The translations under genes were made by a program, and so were the position numbers. 64,000 nucleotides of DNA from Wyeomyia smithii (taxonomy: Eukaryota; Arthropoda; Insecta; Diptera; Culicidae), in contig NC_073696.1 of the NCBI RefSeq assembly GCF_029784165.1, forward strand, positions 238,498,892-238,562,891, written 5' to 3'. Positions 54,390-64,000 of this stretch are shown here, piece by piece (position 1 is the first letter of the stretch; each line of letters opens with the position of its first letter). The notes below the pieces were generated by a model. It was not told the origin of the DNA, searched no databases, and saw only the letters and a list, made by a program, of their open reading frames with translations.

Positions 54390-54690
54390 GCTGAAAACAT
54401 GGCCAAATACCATACAATATAAATATTTCCGGAATCTAGATGTCGCTCAGAGACTGGAAATCAACAAGAGTTGCCATTTTTGAATTTCCGGTTTCAGCCC
54501 AAAGTGACCAAATACTACCCAATACGGGTGTTTCTGTAATCAGCATAAGGTACAAAAGCCAGAAATCGATCCAAGATTTTGTTTTGAACTCCTTGATGGC
54601 GGCTACAGATTACTGAGCTACAGCCAGAAACGACTAAATAGCACCCAACACAGTTGCCGGGTCAAGAGGAGGGTGGGTTAGAGTTTAGAG
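54390..54690 (-). repeat. Minisatellite-bearing repeat fragment (family of 58.3 kb)
   Basis: Two to three diverged ~110-120 bp units in the minus-strand sense: ATTTCCGGAATCTAGATG, TTGCCATTTTTGAATTTCCGG, GACCAAATACTACCCAATACGGG. Same family as 4250-4800 and 62230-62780. Confidence 0.65.
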
Positions 54691-54829
54691 AAAAAGACCG
54701 TGCGGGTTCAAGTCTGTAGATTGATTTTATTAAACAATTTCTACGGAATCCCAGGTGAGAAATAATTTTCTTTTACGATTCTCCCTTCTGTTTTTCCTAG
54801 TTTTTTATTTCTTGGCTTTGAAACTAATA

Positions 54830-55110
54830 TAACTTGCCTACTCATTTCGGTACCATGCGATCGTCGTTGTTTCTCCCATAGAAAATAAGGTGTCTAGCAT
54901 CAGTACTTTTTTCTGAATTGCTTCCAATGTCCATATGTGAAAATGGAATTTTGTGACTATACCTCTGGGAAAGAGGTTGTTGCCCGATTGAGCTGGAATT
55001 TTACGTGATGATTTTTTCGAGAAGATACGCACGTGCGTTGCACGGTGAGCGGTATTACTAATGATAGCAGAAAAACTCTCCATCTCTCGAATTATTCTCT
55101 CCTATATTCT
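54830..55110 (+). repeat. Interspersed repeat, family C, copy 2
   Basis: Collinear with 41960-42430: GAAAATAAGGTGTCTAGCATCAG, GGAATTTTGTGACTATACC, CGATTGAGC and GCGTTGCACGGTGAGCGGTA. It lacks about 190 bp present in copy 1. Confidence 0.65.
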
Positions 55111-56010
55111 CTCTTCAATATTCTTTCGCATTAATTTCTCAACTGGAATGCAACCCGTATTGCTGTTCTTCTAATGATGTTTTGTAACATGGTATTAATT
55201 GATTTGAGTTACTATTTCCCTCACAACCTGCCTCTCTCTTCAATACTATCGAAATTCACATTTTTCCATCAAAGCCCTATCCATTGAAAACAAAACAACA
55301 ATTTTCTCACATCACATGGAGTCGTTCAATTGTTAGGAAATATTAAATGAATATCTTTAAAGCAGATGAAAACTGATAATTATTTTTCCAATCGAAATTT
55401 CTATGAATATTTAAATGTTGCAATGAGATTTCGAATGTTTTGCATCTTAATAATTTTTAAATCAAAAATCATGACTACACAGCAGAACTTTATTTTTTGC
55501 ATTTTCTATATTTTTGTTTATCGAACTCGGATTCTGACGGGTCTATAGCAATCGATTAGAAAATCACCACACTGTAATCCAATGTCGGGGATAGCATAGA
55601 AATGCAATTAGCGTCATATCCGATATAAGGTAAAACACAGACACAGAAGGACAGTTATATACTTAATTGAAGTCGTTTATAGAATTCATTTTATTCCAAT
55701 TGTTATAACACCTTGACAAAGTCGGTTGTAACTCCGACTTTATCTTCAGTTCTCAGCACGAATTGAATTATCTTTTCATTCAGCAATATGCAACACCCAA
55801 CATTAAAATGTTATTTAACTGAGTGTGGCATCTTCTGTTATCTGCTTCTATACGACACTAGAACGTATAATTAATCCTTAATCATGCGAACACTGTGCGT
55901 GCTATACAATCCTTGTTGAAATGCATATTTGGATTGATCTGATTGACCTGCTTCTACTCAAACCAATCAATTTACTAATGGATGGTGAGAAAAATTTAGT
56001 ATCGACTGAT
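55111..56010. other. Unassigned AT-rich sequence ending in a target duplication
   Basis: AT-rich with no recognised feature, except that its last 14 bases (TAGTATCGACTGAT, 55997-56010) are repeated at 56494-56507 as the target duplication of the adjacent SINE. Confidence 0.5.
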
Positions 56011-56493
56011 TTTTTTTTCTGTGTGAGCTCATCACTGCGACCAGAGATTAGATCTATTGTGATATTGCCCAAGTGTTTTCTGTACTCCGCACTTCATATT
56101 ATTGGCAGTATCACTATTGATAGTAAGTGATTCGCTTATCATTCATATCCGTACTTGTGTGTAAGTTTTACCTTTCCGTTTCAAGCTTACTACTCTACTA
56201 TACCGAGCCTCTGTTCCTCCTAACAATATCGCCTAATTACAATTTCCTGGAGAGAACTTTCTTACGTTACTCACATCAGTTTTATTATAACAGGGACTTA
56301 TTTTTGTTAGAAGGAAAGTCAACAGAGGTACTATAGAATTTAGATTGAAGGAAAGGTACTTGGTGGGAAGCCTGAGGGTAAACCCATGCTAAAGACCTTT
56401 GGCAACCAAATGGCCTGATTCTACTAAGATTCGAACTATCGACCATCCGCTTACCAAGGCGAACTCTGTAACCTTGCGGCTACAGAGCTCCCC
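56011..56493 (-). mobile_element. tRNA-derived SINE family A, full-length copy, 14 bp target duplication
   Basis: Minus-strand element starting GGGGAGCTCTGTAGCCGC at 56493. It has a box A (TAGCCGCAAGGTTAC), a B box (AGTTCGAATCT), the family body, and an A8 tail (T run at 56011-56018 on the plus strand). Perfect TAGTATCGACTGAT duplications flank it at 55997-56010 and 56494-56507, so L1-type target-primed integration is likely. It holds ~120 bp past the point where the other copies end (after ACACAAGTACGGATATG), which could be a longer tail type or co-mobilised sequence. Confidence 0.88.
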
Positions 56494-56534
56494 TAGTATC
56501 GACTGATAGCAGCAGCGAGTAGCAATAACGATAA

Positions 56535-56738
56535 CGGCTTGAGGTACGATGCTGGTCTAACAAGCGCGTCATCGTAGGTTCGAGTTTCGGCTCGGGAGAG
56601 ACTTTCAGTGTCAGTAGGATCGTAGCGCTAGCCCCGTGACTGTCCTGTATACTTGAATAGATGGCTGCAAAGTCTCTCTATTATTAACAGAAGATCAAGT
56701 TCTGATTCGGAATGTAGCACCAAGACTTTATTTTTTTT
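56535..56738 (+). mobile_element. SINE family B copy
   Basis: Collinear with 19373-19594: GAGGTACGATGCTGGTCTAA, GGTTCGAGTTTCGGCTCGGG, GTGTCAGTAGGATCGTAGCG, GAATGTAGCACCAAGAC and a T-rich tail. No target duplication was identified. It sits 28 bp from the family-A SINE's right duplication. Confidence 0.85.
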
Positions 56739-57784
56739 AAGTCGGCCAACAGCGAGCAGAGCTGCAGTAGGCGGCGATTTCAAACATCTCGCTGCCTTCC
56801 ATAGCAGACGGACCAACGGAGTAAGCAACATCTTTCACAGCACTAGATATCAGCTAGATTTCTCCCTTCTGTGTGAGAAGCACTGTAGACATGCAGGCAT
56901 GTCCCCAGTTTTGTGGAAACTGAAACCAACCGTCCTTTTTTTTCAGTTGAAAGGATGAACATGAGTTCTCCACATATGATTACTACAGTAATTGTGAGCT
57001 TACTATCATGAAACGGAGTGCTTGGACCAAGTAGATCAAAATCTCGGAAATGTAGGATGCTCAAAAAACTGGAGACAAGCTGCCTTGGACCGAGTACGTT
57101 GAAGTAACATTGTGACACAGGATAAATCCTGAGAGATGTTTCAACGGGAAAATAAGTAAGTAACTGTAAGCGCCGTAAGGAACATACTTAAATGACGTAG
57201 CATTTTTTTCATGACTTTTGAGCAAAACAGATTGTGCGTTTGGAAATCCAAGGGATTGGTTATGTAGCAGAGCTTTGAGCAGTTCTCGCTGGACCAGGCC
57301 ACTAGGTGCACAAGGTCTTTCGAATTTGATATAAATGCTCTTAATTATTAGAAATAGAGAAAAAATGAGAATGCCATTTTTGTTTGATTGAATTTGTTAA
57401 CCCCTCGGTCACCAAGGGGTGAAATAGTTGCTAGAGAAGTGGAAATTTTAGCAATTCTTGATGTTTTATTTGAGCTATATCTCTGAATTCGTTATGGAAC
57501 CCACTACAAGTAGCACTTTTCTGTAAAGAGGAGTGATAGGGCTTTCATTTGGAGTGATCGGAATTTTGGCCGCCTTCTTGAATTTGACCATCATCTTGAA
57601 TTATATATGAAAAATGCGATTTTGACCCTGTTCGCAACTACTGATTTTTAAACTGAGAGAAGCATCAGAAAGCCGGGAAGAAATGCCCTATCATTCTTAT
57701 TTTAATTCAAGCTGTTTGTTAAGTTGCAAGTTTTGTCCGAAATGATACCCAATTTAGATTTTCTTCTGCAAATGAACTACACAT
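56739..57784. other. Unassigned sequence
   Basis: Mixed composition. 56,745-56,790 echoes 38,150-38,200. A minus-strand frame at 56,843-57,118 (91 codons) has no recognised motif. A small perfect stem (ACCCCT...AGGGGT) lies at about 57,400-57,422. Confidence 0.4.
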
Positions 57785-57992
57785 TAAATTGTTCTTTTCT
57801 TTTCACTTTTATACCTAACGAAGATGCGCATTTTGACTTCTACAAGAAACTTTTTTCAGTGCTTAGGTGGATTGTTGGGATCCAGTCCACCTAAACACTG
57901 AAAAAAGGTTGCATGTGGGATTTGAAATGCGTACCTGCGTGAGGTGTAAAAGTGAAAGATGATAGAATTTAAAAGTGAAGAGCAATTTCAAT
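57785..57992. repeat. Foldback sequence, ~210 bp
   Basis: The left arm 57785-57871 and right arm 57886-57992 are imperfect reverse complements (TTTTTTCAGTGCTTAGGTGGA against TCCACCTAAACACTGAAAAAA at the tip; TTTTATACC and GGTGTAAAA further out). The loop is ~14 bp and a ~19 bp insertion lies in the right arm. The tip word TCCACCTAA resembles motifs at 3823, 37858 and 61704. Confidence 0.8.
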
Positions 57993-58273
57993 TGTATGCT
58001 GCTCAAATAATTTTTTTTTATACCAATATTTTCAACAGCCGTTTCGCAAACGAATATGTATACATTGAACTCTTGTAACAGTTACTGGTGTCACTGTTAA
58101 ATAAATAGACTAATTCAATGCAGGTTTTTTGGTTTTATTATGTTACTAAATTTGCCACGATGTTATCTGATTGTGTAATTCGGTAAATGTTCGCTGATTG
58201 TTTTTGGAAAGAATTTGACGAACAATTTTTATATAAATACTACCGAGCTGATCAAATTATTTTTATTTACTGA
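57993..58273. other. AT-rich spacer, nothing recognised
   Basis: Separates the foldback from the next repeat; no signal recognised. Confidence 0.4.
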
Positions 58274-61199
58274 ACTAGCTGACCCCGCAAACTTCGTCCC
58301 GCCTATTTAAGTGTTTAATTAAATATTTTTTAACATTTCAAATTCATTGATTCCTTGCGATTTGTTTATATCGTTTGAAATGATTGGTTTTATCGGAATA
58401 ACAACATCCTCGACTTTTGGCTTTTGTACATCACCTCTATTCCGGAAATATATTGGGTGAATTTTAGTTATTTTCGTTGTTTTCTGAAAGTGGTCATCTT
58501 CGAATTCAAAATGGTGTCCAAAATCAATGCTTGGCTTCTTTACATCATTTCGATTACGGACATATCCATATGTAGCAGTATTCAGTTATTCTCGGCTGTT
58601 TCCCAGAAGTTGCCATTTTACAGTTCAAACTGGTGTCTGAGGTCAATTTTTAGCTCCTTGCATCATTCTGGATCCAGTGATACTCATATTAGGTGGTATA
58701 TGGTCACTTCAGGCTATTTCTCAGAAACCGTAAGTCAACATCTTGGATTTAAAATTGCATTTGGAAACACTTTCTAGCCCCTGAGCGTCATTCTTTTTTA
58801 AAAAACACCCATATTGGATGTTATTTGGTCATTTTCGGCTGTTTTTCAGAAACCGGATGTCATTATCTTCGAATTCAAAATGGTGTCTGTGGTCGATTCT
58901 AGCTCCTGTGTATCATTTTGGTTCCGAAGATACGCATATTGTATGGAAATCGGCCATTTTTGGCCGTTTTTTTAGAAACCGGAAGTTGCCATCTTACAAT
59001 TCATAATGGTGTCTGAGGTCAAGTTTTAGCTTTTTGCAACATTCTGGTTCCAAAAATACTCATATTTGGTGGTATTTGGTCACTTTAGGCTATTTTCCGG
59101 CCACCGGGAGTCGCCATCTTACAATTCAAAATGTTGTCTGAGGTCGATTTGTGGCTTTAGTGCATCATAACAATTCCGGAAATACCCATGTTGGGTGGTA
59201 TTTGGTCATTTGTCGCTGTTTTTCTGAAACCGGAAGTCGCCATCTTGGATTTCGAAATGGTATTTGGAGACATGCCAAAAAAAGGAAGAGTATCGAAACA
59301 TTATGAACATGTTTGTTGCACCTAAAAATATTCACTTGCCAAATTTGGTTGTATTTGGTTGATTGGTTCTCGAGCTTTGCGAAATTCGTGTTTCATTTGT
59401 ATAGGACCCCTCCCTTGTAGAAGAGGGAGGGGTGTCAAACCATTATGGATATTAGAGATGCACCGAATAGCACTATTCGGCCTTCGGCCGAATATCGAAT
59501 AACCTTTTTTCCATTATTCGGTGAGACGAATATTCGGCCGTATATTCGGCTGAACACAACGTTGATCGTATGATAACAAAATAACCAAATGGATATTATT
59601 TGAAGTTTAAATTGTTTCTTTCGCTTTCCAATTGTTCATTTACGAAAACGATTGAAAATTGTCCGAACTATTTCACAAGAAATAATTAATTTCGCGTCTA
59701 TGGAATAAGGCACGCTAATCCGTGGCGCACCTACTTTTGTTCTTATTTGACTTGTCGTTTAAAAATAATGTTTTGAGGATTATGGTTAACACAATTTAAT
59801 AGTTTGTATTACAGCTACCTTTTGAAATAAAATGCGAGAAATGAACGAGAACTGAGGATGTGACTTTGGCTCAGAAAAAATATACCTAATCCAGACAAGA
59901 CATAAAATATTGTGTGGAGATTGCGGTTCGTGTTCCGTTTTAATCAACCCGGTGGCATCGGCCTTGTTTCCTGAAGCTGCCGTGAAAGACAGTGGCGCTA
60001 GTCTCATTTATGTTTTTGAAGGTTTGTTCACACAGAAGTGTAAGCATGACGAACGAAGCATAATATATGTTGTACAGAGTTATGCGCTCGAATCAATTCA
60101 ATCATTTGAAAAAAAGGTCAGCTTAGCTTTGTAAATGTTCAAAAGTAGCGTTGATATTTTATCTCATTTACACATACGTTGAGATGTTAATCATTAAATC
60201 ATCGCGCGATGTCAGCTGCCAGCAAAAAACACCGCCGTTCGAAATCGGTAAGAATAAATGTTGTGTACATTCTATAATAATGCAACGCGTTCATTTTTTG
60301 TTTCATCAAGCAAAGCACTCGACGTTATGTGCAATTAATACATCACCCGAAAAGAAAACATAAACACACTGCCGCTAAACACCGATACTGTATGCACGTA
60401 TAAACACTGCTTTTTTTCGTGTTTCGATGAATCAGCTGTCAAATTGCATGTAAAATTGATCCAGTGATCCAGCTAATGCTGGCTTCACTTATGTTGTACG
60501 TAAACGTCAGTGATGCCACCGGGTTGATTTTAATGAGATATATTCCTTTCTATAAGCCCAAGTTACATCTTCAGTTTTCGTTTACCCCCGTTCATAAAAC
60601 TTTGTACTATACTTTTATATTATTTTCTGATAATCATTGGCCACTATTCGGCTAATTCGGCATATTCGGCCGAATAATAAACTTACTATTCGGCGAGCCG
60701 AATATTCGGTAAAATCCAATTTTTGCTGATATTCGGCCCGAATATTCGGCGACCGAATATTCGGTGCATCTCTAATGGATATATTTATTACCCCAGAAAC
60801 ATCCACCTACCAAATTTGGTTCTATTTCCTTGGTTAGTTCTCGAGATGTGCAGCAACTTGTGTTTTATTTGTATGGAACCCCTCCCTTCCAGAAGAGGGA
60901 GGGGTGTCGAACCAATGTGGACATATTTGTTACTGCTAAAAACATCCACATTCCAAATTCAGTTTCATTTGCTTGGTTAGTTTTTGAGATGTACAGAAAT
61001 TTATGTTTCATTTATATGGGACCCCTCACTTCCAGAAAAGGGAGGGGTCTCAAACCATCATAGGAACCTTTCTCGGCCCCTAAAACCTCCACATACAAAT
61101 TTTCACGTCGATTGGTTCGGTAGTTTCCGAGCCTATATGGATCAGACAGACAGATAGACAGACAGACAGACAGACCAGACTGCATTTTTATAGGTATAG
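58274..61199 (+). mobile_element. Non-autonomous element with internal minisatellites, plus copy (split by hAT)
   Basis: Starts ACTAGCTGACCCCGCAAAC and ends in a (CAGA)n tract followed by TTTTTATAGGTATAGAT (61182-61198). Inside are ~7 units of ~110-120 bp (58.43-59.28 kb; words GGAAATACCCATATTGGGTGG, GGCTGTTTTTC, AAACCGGAAGTCGCCATCTT, AATTCAAAATGGTGTCTGAGG). About three ~145-180 bp units follow, each holding a CCCTCCC...GGGAGGGG hairpin. No coding capacity was seen. A hAT-type element interrupts it at 59453-60774. The ends resemble a repeat class found widely in arthropods whose classification I cannot settle. Confidence 0.8.
59453..60774. mobile_element. hAT-type non-autonomous element, 1322 bp, with 8 bp target duplication
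   Basis: TAGAGATGCACCGAATA at the left and its reverse complement (TATTCGGTGCATCTCTA) at the right form terminal inverted repeats. ATGGATAT is duplicated at 59445-59452 and 60775-60782. Subterminal ATTCGGCCGAATA-type words are frequent at both ends. Further in, an imperfect inverted repeat links ~59805-59960 with ~60510-60610 (TTAATCAACCCGGTGGCATC against GATGCCACCGGGTTGATTTTA). No transposase motif was recognised. 8 bp duplications fit hAT transposases. Confidence 0.88.
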
Positions 61200-61831
61200 A
61201 TGGCAGCTGTGACACATAATTGTAGCTTTTACTGTGTAAGTAATATAACTTTTCTGAAACAAACTCTACTCTTCAGTTGTAGTGGAACTAATTGCTGATC
61301 GAACGTACACATCAGAACATACAAATAAATAGTCACACATTGCACAGTGGGGAATCGCTGGCCATCAGCCCAAAAAATTTTTTTTCGTTTGCTGTTTCAT
61401 AATATTTTTCCTTTATTGCTATAACATTCAAGTGTCTAAATCCAAAATTTGGGCGCAATTTCACAAAATCTGAATTTTTTATGACTTTTCAAAGCTTGGC
61501 GAACTGACGTTTTTTGTCTTTTTTTTTTTTGAAAAAAAGTACATTACTTTGAAACGCCCTGTAGCTTCAATGATAGCTTGGATTTTTTTGACGTTAAAGG
61601 AAAAGTTGTTGTAAATATTGTGCAAAACAAATCCTTTTCATTAGATATTGTAAAATTTAGTCATAGTAGGCCTGACACTACAAAAAATTAAAAAAACCTC
61701 AATTAATTCACCTAGCGGTCAGACCCAGCCTTTTTCTTTAAAACTTTTATTTGTAAAAATAGATTTACATTAACGCTTCAATCCAATAAATGTATATTCA
61801 CTCTTTAGGTTCTAAAATAGTGACGTTGTAA
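61200..61831. other. Spacer between tail-to-tail element copies
   Basis: AT-rich, containing near 61,704 the word CACCTAGCGGTCAGACCCAG also present at 3823. It has no coding signal. It forms the loop of the large inverted repeat made by the two flanking element copies. Confidence 0.5.
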
Positions 61832-62960
61832 TCTATACATATAAAAATGCAAGCTGGTCTGTCTGTCTGATCCATATAGGTTCAAAAACTACCGAACCGA
61901 TCGACGTGAAAATTTGTATGTAGGGGTTTTTGGTGCCGATAAAGGTTCTTATGATAGTTTGAGACCCCTCCCTCTTCTGAAAAGAAGAGGTGCCATACAA
62001 ATGAAACATGAATTTCTGCACAACTTAAGAACTAACCGAGTAAATGGAACAAAATTTAGCAAGAGAATGTTTTTAGAGGAAACAAATATGTCCATAATGG
62101 TTCGACACCCCTCCCTCTTCTGGGAGGGATGGGTTCCATGCGAATGATACACAAATTTCTGCACATCTCAAGAGCTAACCAACTAAATGGAACCATATTT
62201 GGCAGGTGAATGTTTTTAGTGATAACAAATTCGTTCCATAATCGACCTCAGGCAACATTTTGGATTGTAAGATGGCATCTTTCGGTTTCTGGAAAACAGC
62301 CAAAATGGCCGATTTCCACCCAATATAATAATATCCGGATCTAGAATGATACACAGCAGCTGAAATTGACCACAGATCCCATTTTGGATTCTGGTTGGCG
62401 AATTCCGGTTTCTTAGAAACAGCCGAAAATAAACAAATGCTATCCAATATGAGTATCTCTGGAAACAGAATTATGCAAGGAGCTAACAATTGACTTCAGG
62501 CACCATTTTGAATTGCCAAATGGCAACTTCTAGGAAACAGTCGAAAATGACCGAATAATACTCAATATGGATATTTCCGTAATCGAGATGATGCATAGAA
62601 ACCAAACATTGACCCTGGACACCCTTTTGAATTTAAAGACAACCACTTTTTTCTGGAAAACAACCAAAATTACTAAATACCTCCCAATATGGGTATTTCC
62701 GGTGCTGTATTAATGCCAGAAAATCTGCTGAAAATGACCGAATACCACCCAATATGAATATATTCAGAATTAAGGCAATGTACAGAAGCCAAAAGTCGGT
62801 GATGTTGTCATTTCTATAAAACCAATCATTTTAAACGATTTGTTATTTGACCTTGAGCATATCCTATCCACATCGCAAGGAATCAATGAATTTGGAACGT
62901 TCAAATAGTACGATACCACATTTAAATTATGTTGAGGCCACATAAATCGATCAAACCAGG
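61832..62960 (-). mobile_element. Minisatellite-bearing element, minus copy
   Basis: Begins ATCTATACATATAAAAATGC, the reverse complement of the plus copy's end, followed by a short (CTGT)n, hairpin-bearing units (CCCCTCCCTCTTCTG...), then ~5 minisatellite units near 62,230-62,760. Its 5' flank near 62,790-62,910 matches 58,350-58,440 (CTTCTGTACATTGCC on the minus strand; TTCATTGATTCCTTGCGAT). The extreme 5' start ACTAGCTGACC is not present, so it is slightly truncated. No hAT insertion. Confidence 0.78.
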
Positions 62961-62989
62961 TATAGCTTTCAATAGTCTTTGAATTTCTT

Positions 62990-64000
62990 CTCTTTCCATA
63001 GCTTTTGAGCCACATATCAAATTGTTATGAAGTTTTTTTATTTGTAAGTTTGAAGGATGACTCGTTCGTATAGCACTAGTTATGTTCAAATAAGTCATGT
63101 AATCTTCGAGATAATAGATTTTTATTGTTTTATAAACAATTTAATACATAACGGTTGCTTAAGTTCGATTATAATCAAATGAAATGGGAACGTAAAGGGC
63201 AGCCAAAATTTGAAACCACGTGTTCAATCATAATTCATCAGTTAACCCTTAACTAGCCCACTTATCTAATAATAATATTAGCGGGGGCCTAGTGTGGTTG
63301 GTAACGTCTCCGCCAACCATGCTCGACGCCTGGGTTCGAATCCCACCGCCGACATAGGTGTCGATGGTTGTGAGGTGGCGTGATCCACTCACAACCAACC
63401 CAACTGGTCTAGATTCAATCCTAGCTGACACCGGAAGATTTTCTGAGGCGAAAAATCTCTGGGATCACGCCTTCCATCCCATGAGGAAGTAAAGCCGTTG
63501 GCGCCGGTCCGTTAATAAAAAACGGGTCGTGAGTTAGGGACGTGGGTGTGGAGTCACCTCCCTGGGCGTCGGTAATTGGCCACAACAGTGGCGGAAATAG
63601 ACCGACAGAAAATAAGCGAGAATAAAAAAAAAAATAATAATAATAATATTGATCAAATCAGTTGTGTAGTTTCTGAGATAATGAAATTTCGTTATTTTCA
63701 CATTTCGATACATTACAAACGAAGTTACAGTCCGATTACAGTAAAATTCAATAGGGTGTTATGAGGCAGCCAGACTTTTAATTTTACACTAATTTTGTGG
63801 AAATCGGGTTAGCCATCTCTGAGAAAAGTGAGTGAGTCCAAGTAGTCTTCGGAATATGTTCCTTTTTATAGCTGGATTTCACATTTTTAAACATAACAGG
63901 CAAAGTAATAGTCCGATTGCAAAACAAATCAATTGGGTCTTATGGAGCAACTAGATCTTCCATTTGACACTGATTTTATGAGAATCGGTCCAGCCATCTC
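62990..64000 (+). repeat. Interspersed repeat block as at 4.9-5.6 kb, split by a SINE
   Basis: Contains TTCGAGATAATAGATTTTTA near 63105 and, after the SINE, TTTCTGAGATAATGAAATTTC (63670), GTTACAGTCCGATTACAGTAA (63725), AATTCAATAGGGTGTTATG and CATCTCTGAGAAAAGTGAGTGAG (63812). A second unit starts near 63890 and runs to the window edge (AATCGGTCCAGCCATCTC). These match 5373-5610. About two tandem ~200 bp units; the right end is outside the window. Confidence 0.7.
63280..63637 (+). mobile_element. Feilai-like tRNA-derived SINE
   Basis: Has a pol III box A (TAGTGTGGTTGG, 63290-63301) and box B (GGTTCGAATCC, 63333-63343), a ~250 bp tRNA-unrelated body, and an A-rich tail. TAATAATAATATT occurs on both sides (63267-63279 and 63638-63650). 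It is plausibly the target duplication, although the AT simplicity makes chance possible. It interrupts the 62,990-64,000 repeat. The name is from memory of Aedes SINEs, not checked. Confidence 0.85.

Noticed and set aside
58424..59006. Short open frames with recurrent FGHF/FRN words
   Set aside because: They are translations of the ~115 bp minisatellite units.
63280..63637. Genuine tRNA gene from box A and box B
   Set aside because: The tRNA-like head is followed by a 250 bp unrelated body, an A-rich tail and probable target duplications, so it is a SINE.

Overview
This window reads as heterochromatin-like or intronic/intergenic DNA from a culicine (probably Aedes-type) mosquito. No complete host gene could be identified. 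Evidence for the host type: two tRNA-derived SINE families and one Feilai-like SINE of the kinds I associate with Aedes, BEL/Pao and Ty3/gypsy retrotransposons, non-LTR remnants, hAT and Tc1/mariner/pogo-type DNA elements, AT-rich composition and nested insertions throughout. The species cannot be fixed from the sequence alone.

Layout. 1-3060 is a decayed BEL/Pao retrotransposon entering from the left edge. 3060-8250 holds diverged interspersed repeats: a minisatellite-bearing element on the minus strand, a (CTGT)n tract, degenerate inverted/tandem blocks and a ~560 bp palindrome. 8281-8620 is a repeat with an opposite-strand copy near 46 kb. 8620-11837 is mostly unassigned sequence. 11838-16803 is a ~5 kb degenerate 11-bp minisatellite (consensus CAGTTTCAGTT) invaded by a 247 bp hairpin. 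18060-20600 is a nest of a SINE, an RNase H-bearing LINE fragment and two minus-strand LINE RT fragments, one split by another SINE. A further LINE RT fragment lies at 21480-21690.

The centrepiece is 25784-37360: an apparently complete, recently inserted 11.6 kb Ty3/gypsy element. Its two 533 bp LTRs differ at one base that I found, and a 4 bp CTTG duplication flanks it. It carries a leader ORF, a single 1639-codon gag-protease-RT-RNase H-integrase ORF with all expected catalytic residues, and a ~3.1 kb purine-rich 3' region without a recognisable env. It landed inside a tRNA-derived SINE, and two other copies of that SINE in the window show the uninterrupted target.

37360-49300 is mostly unassigned AT-rich DNA with a pogo-like MITE and some GC-richer islands, including a weak candidate exon at 47601-47736. 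49309-50635 is a 1.3 kb pentanucleotide satellite with a sharp CATAT-to-CACAT switch. 53433-54384 is an internally deleted Tc1/mariner element. 56011-56493 is a SINE with a 14 bp target duplication. 58274-62960 holds two copies of one minisatellite-bearing element facing tail to tail, the first split by a 1322 bp hAT-type foldback element with perfect 8 bp target duplications. A Feilai-like SINE lies at 63280-63637.

The only clearly intact protein-coding capacity is the gypsy element. No host pathway or operon can be inferred. All similarity calls were made by eye; identities are approximate and no database was consulted.
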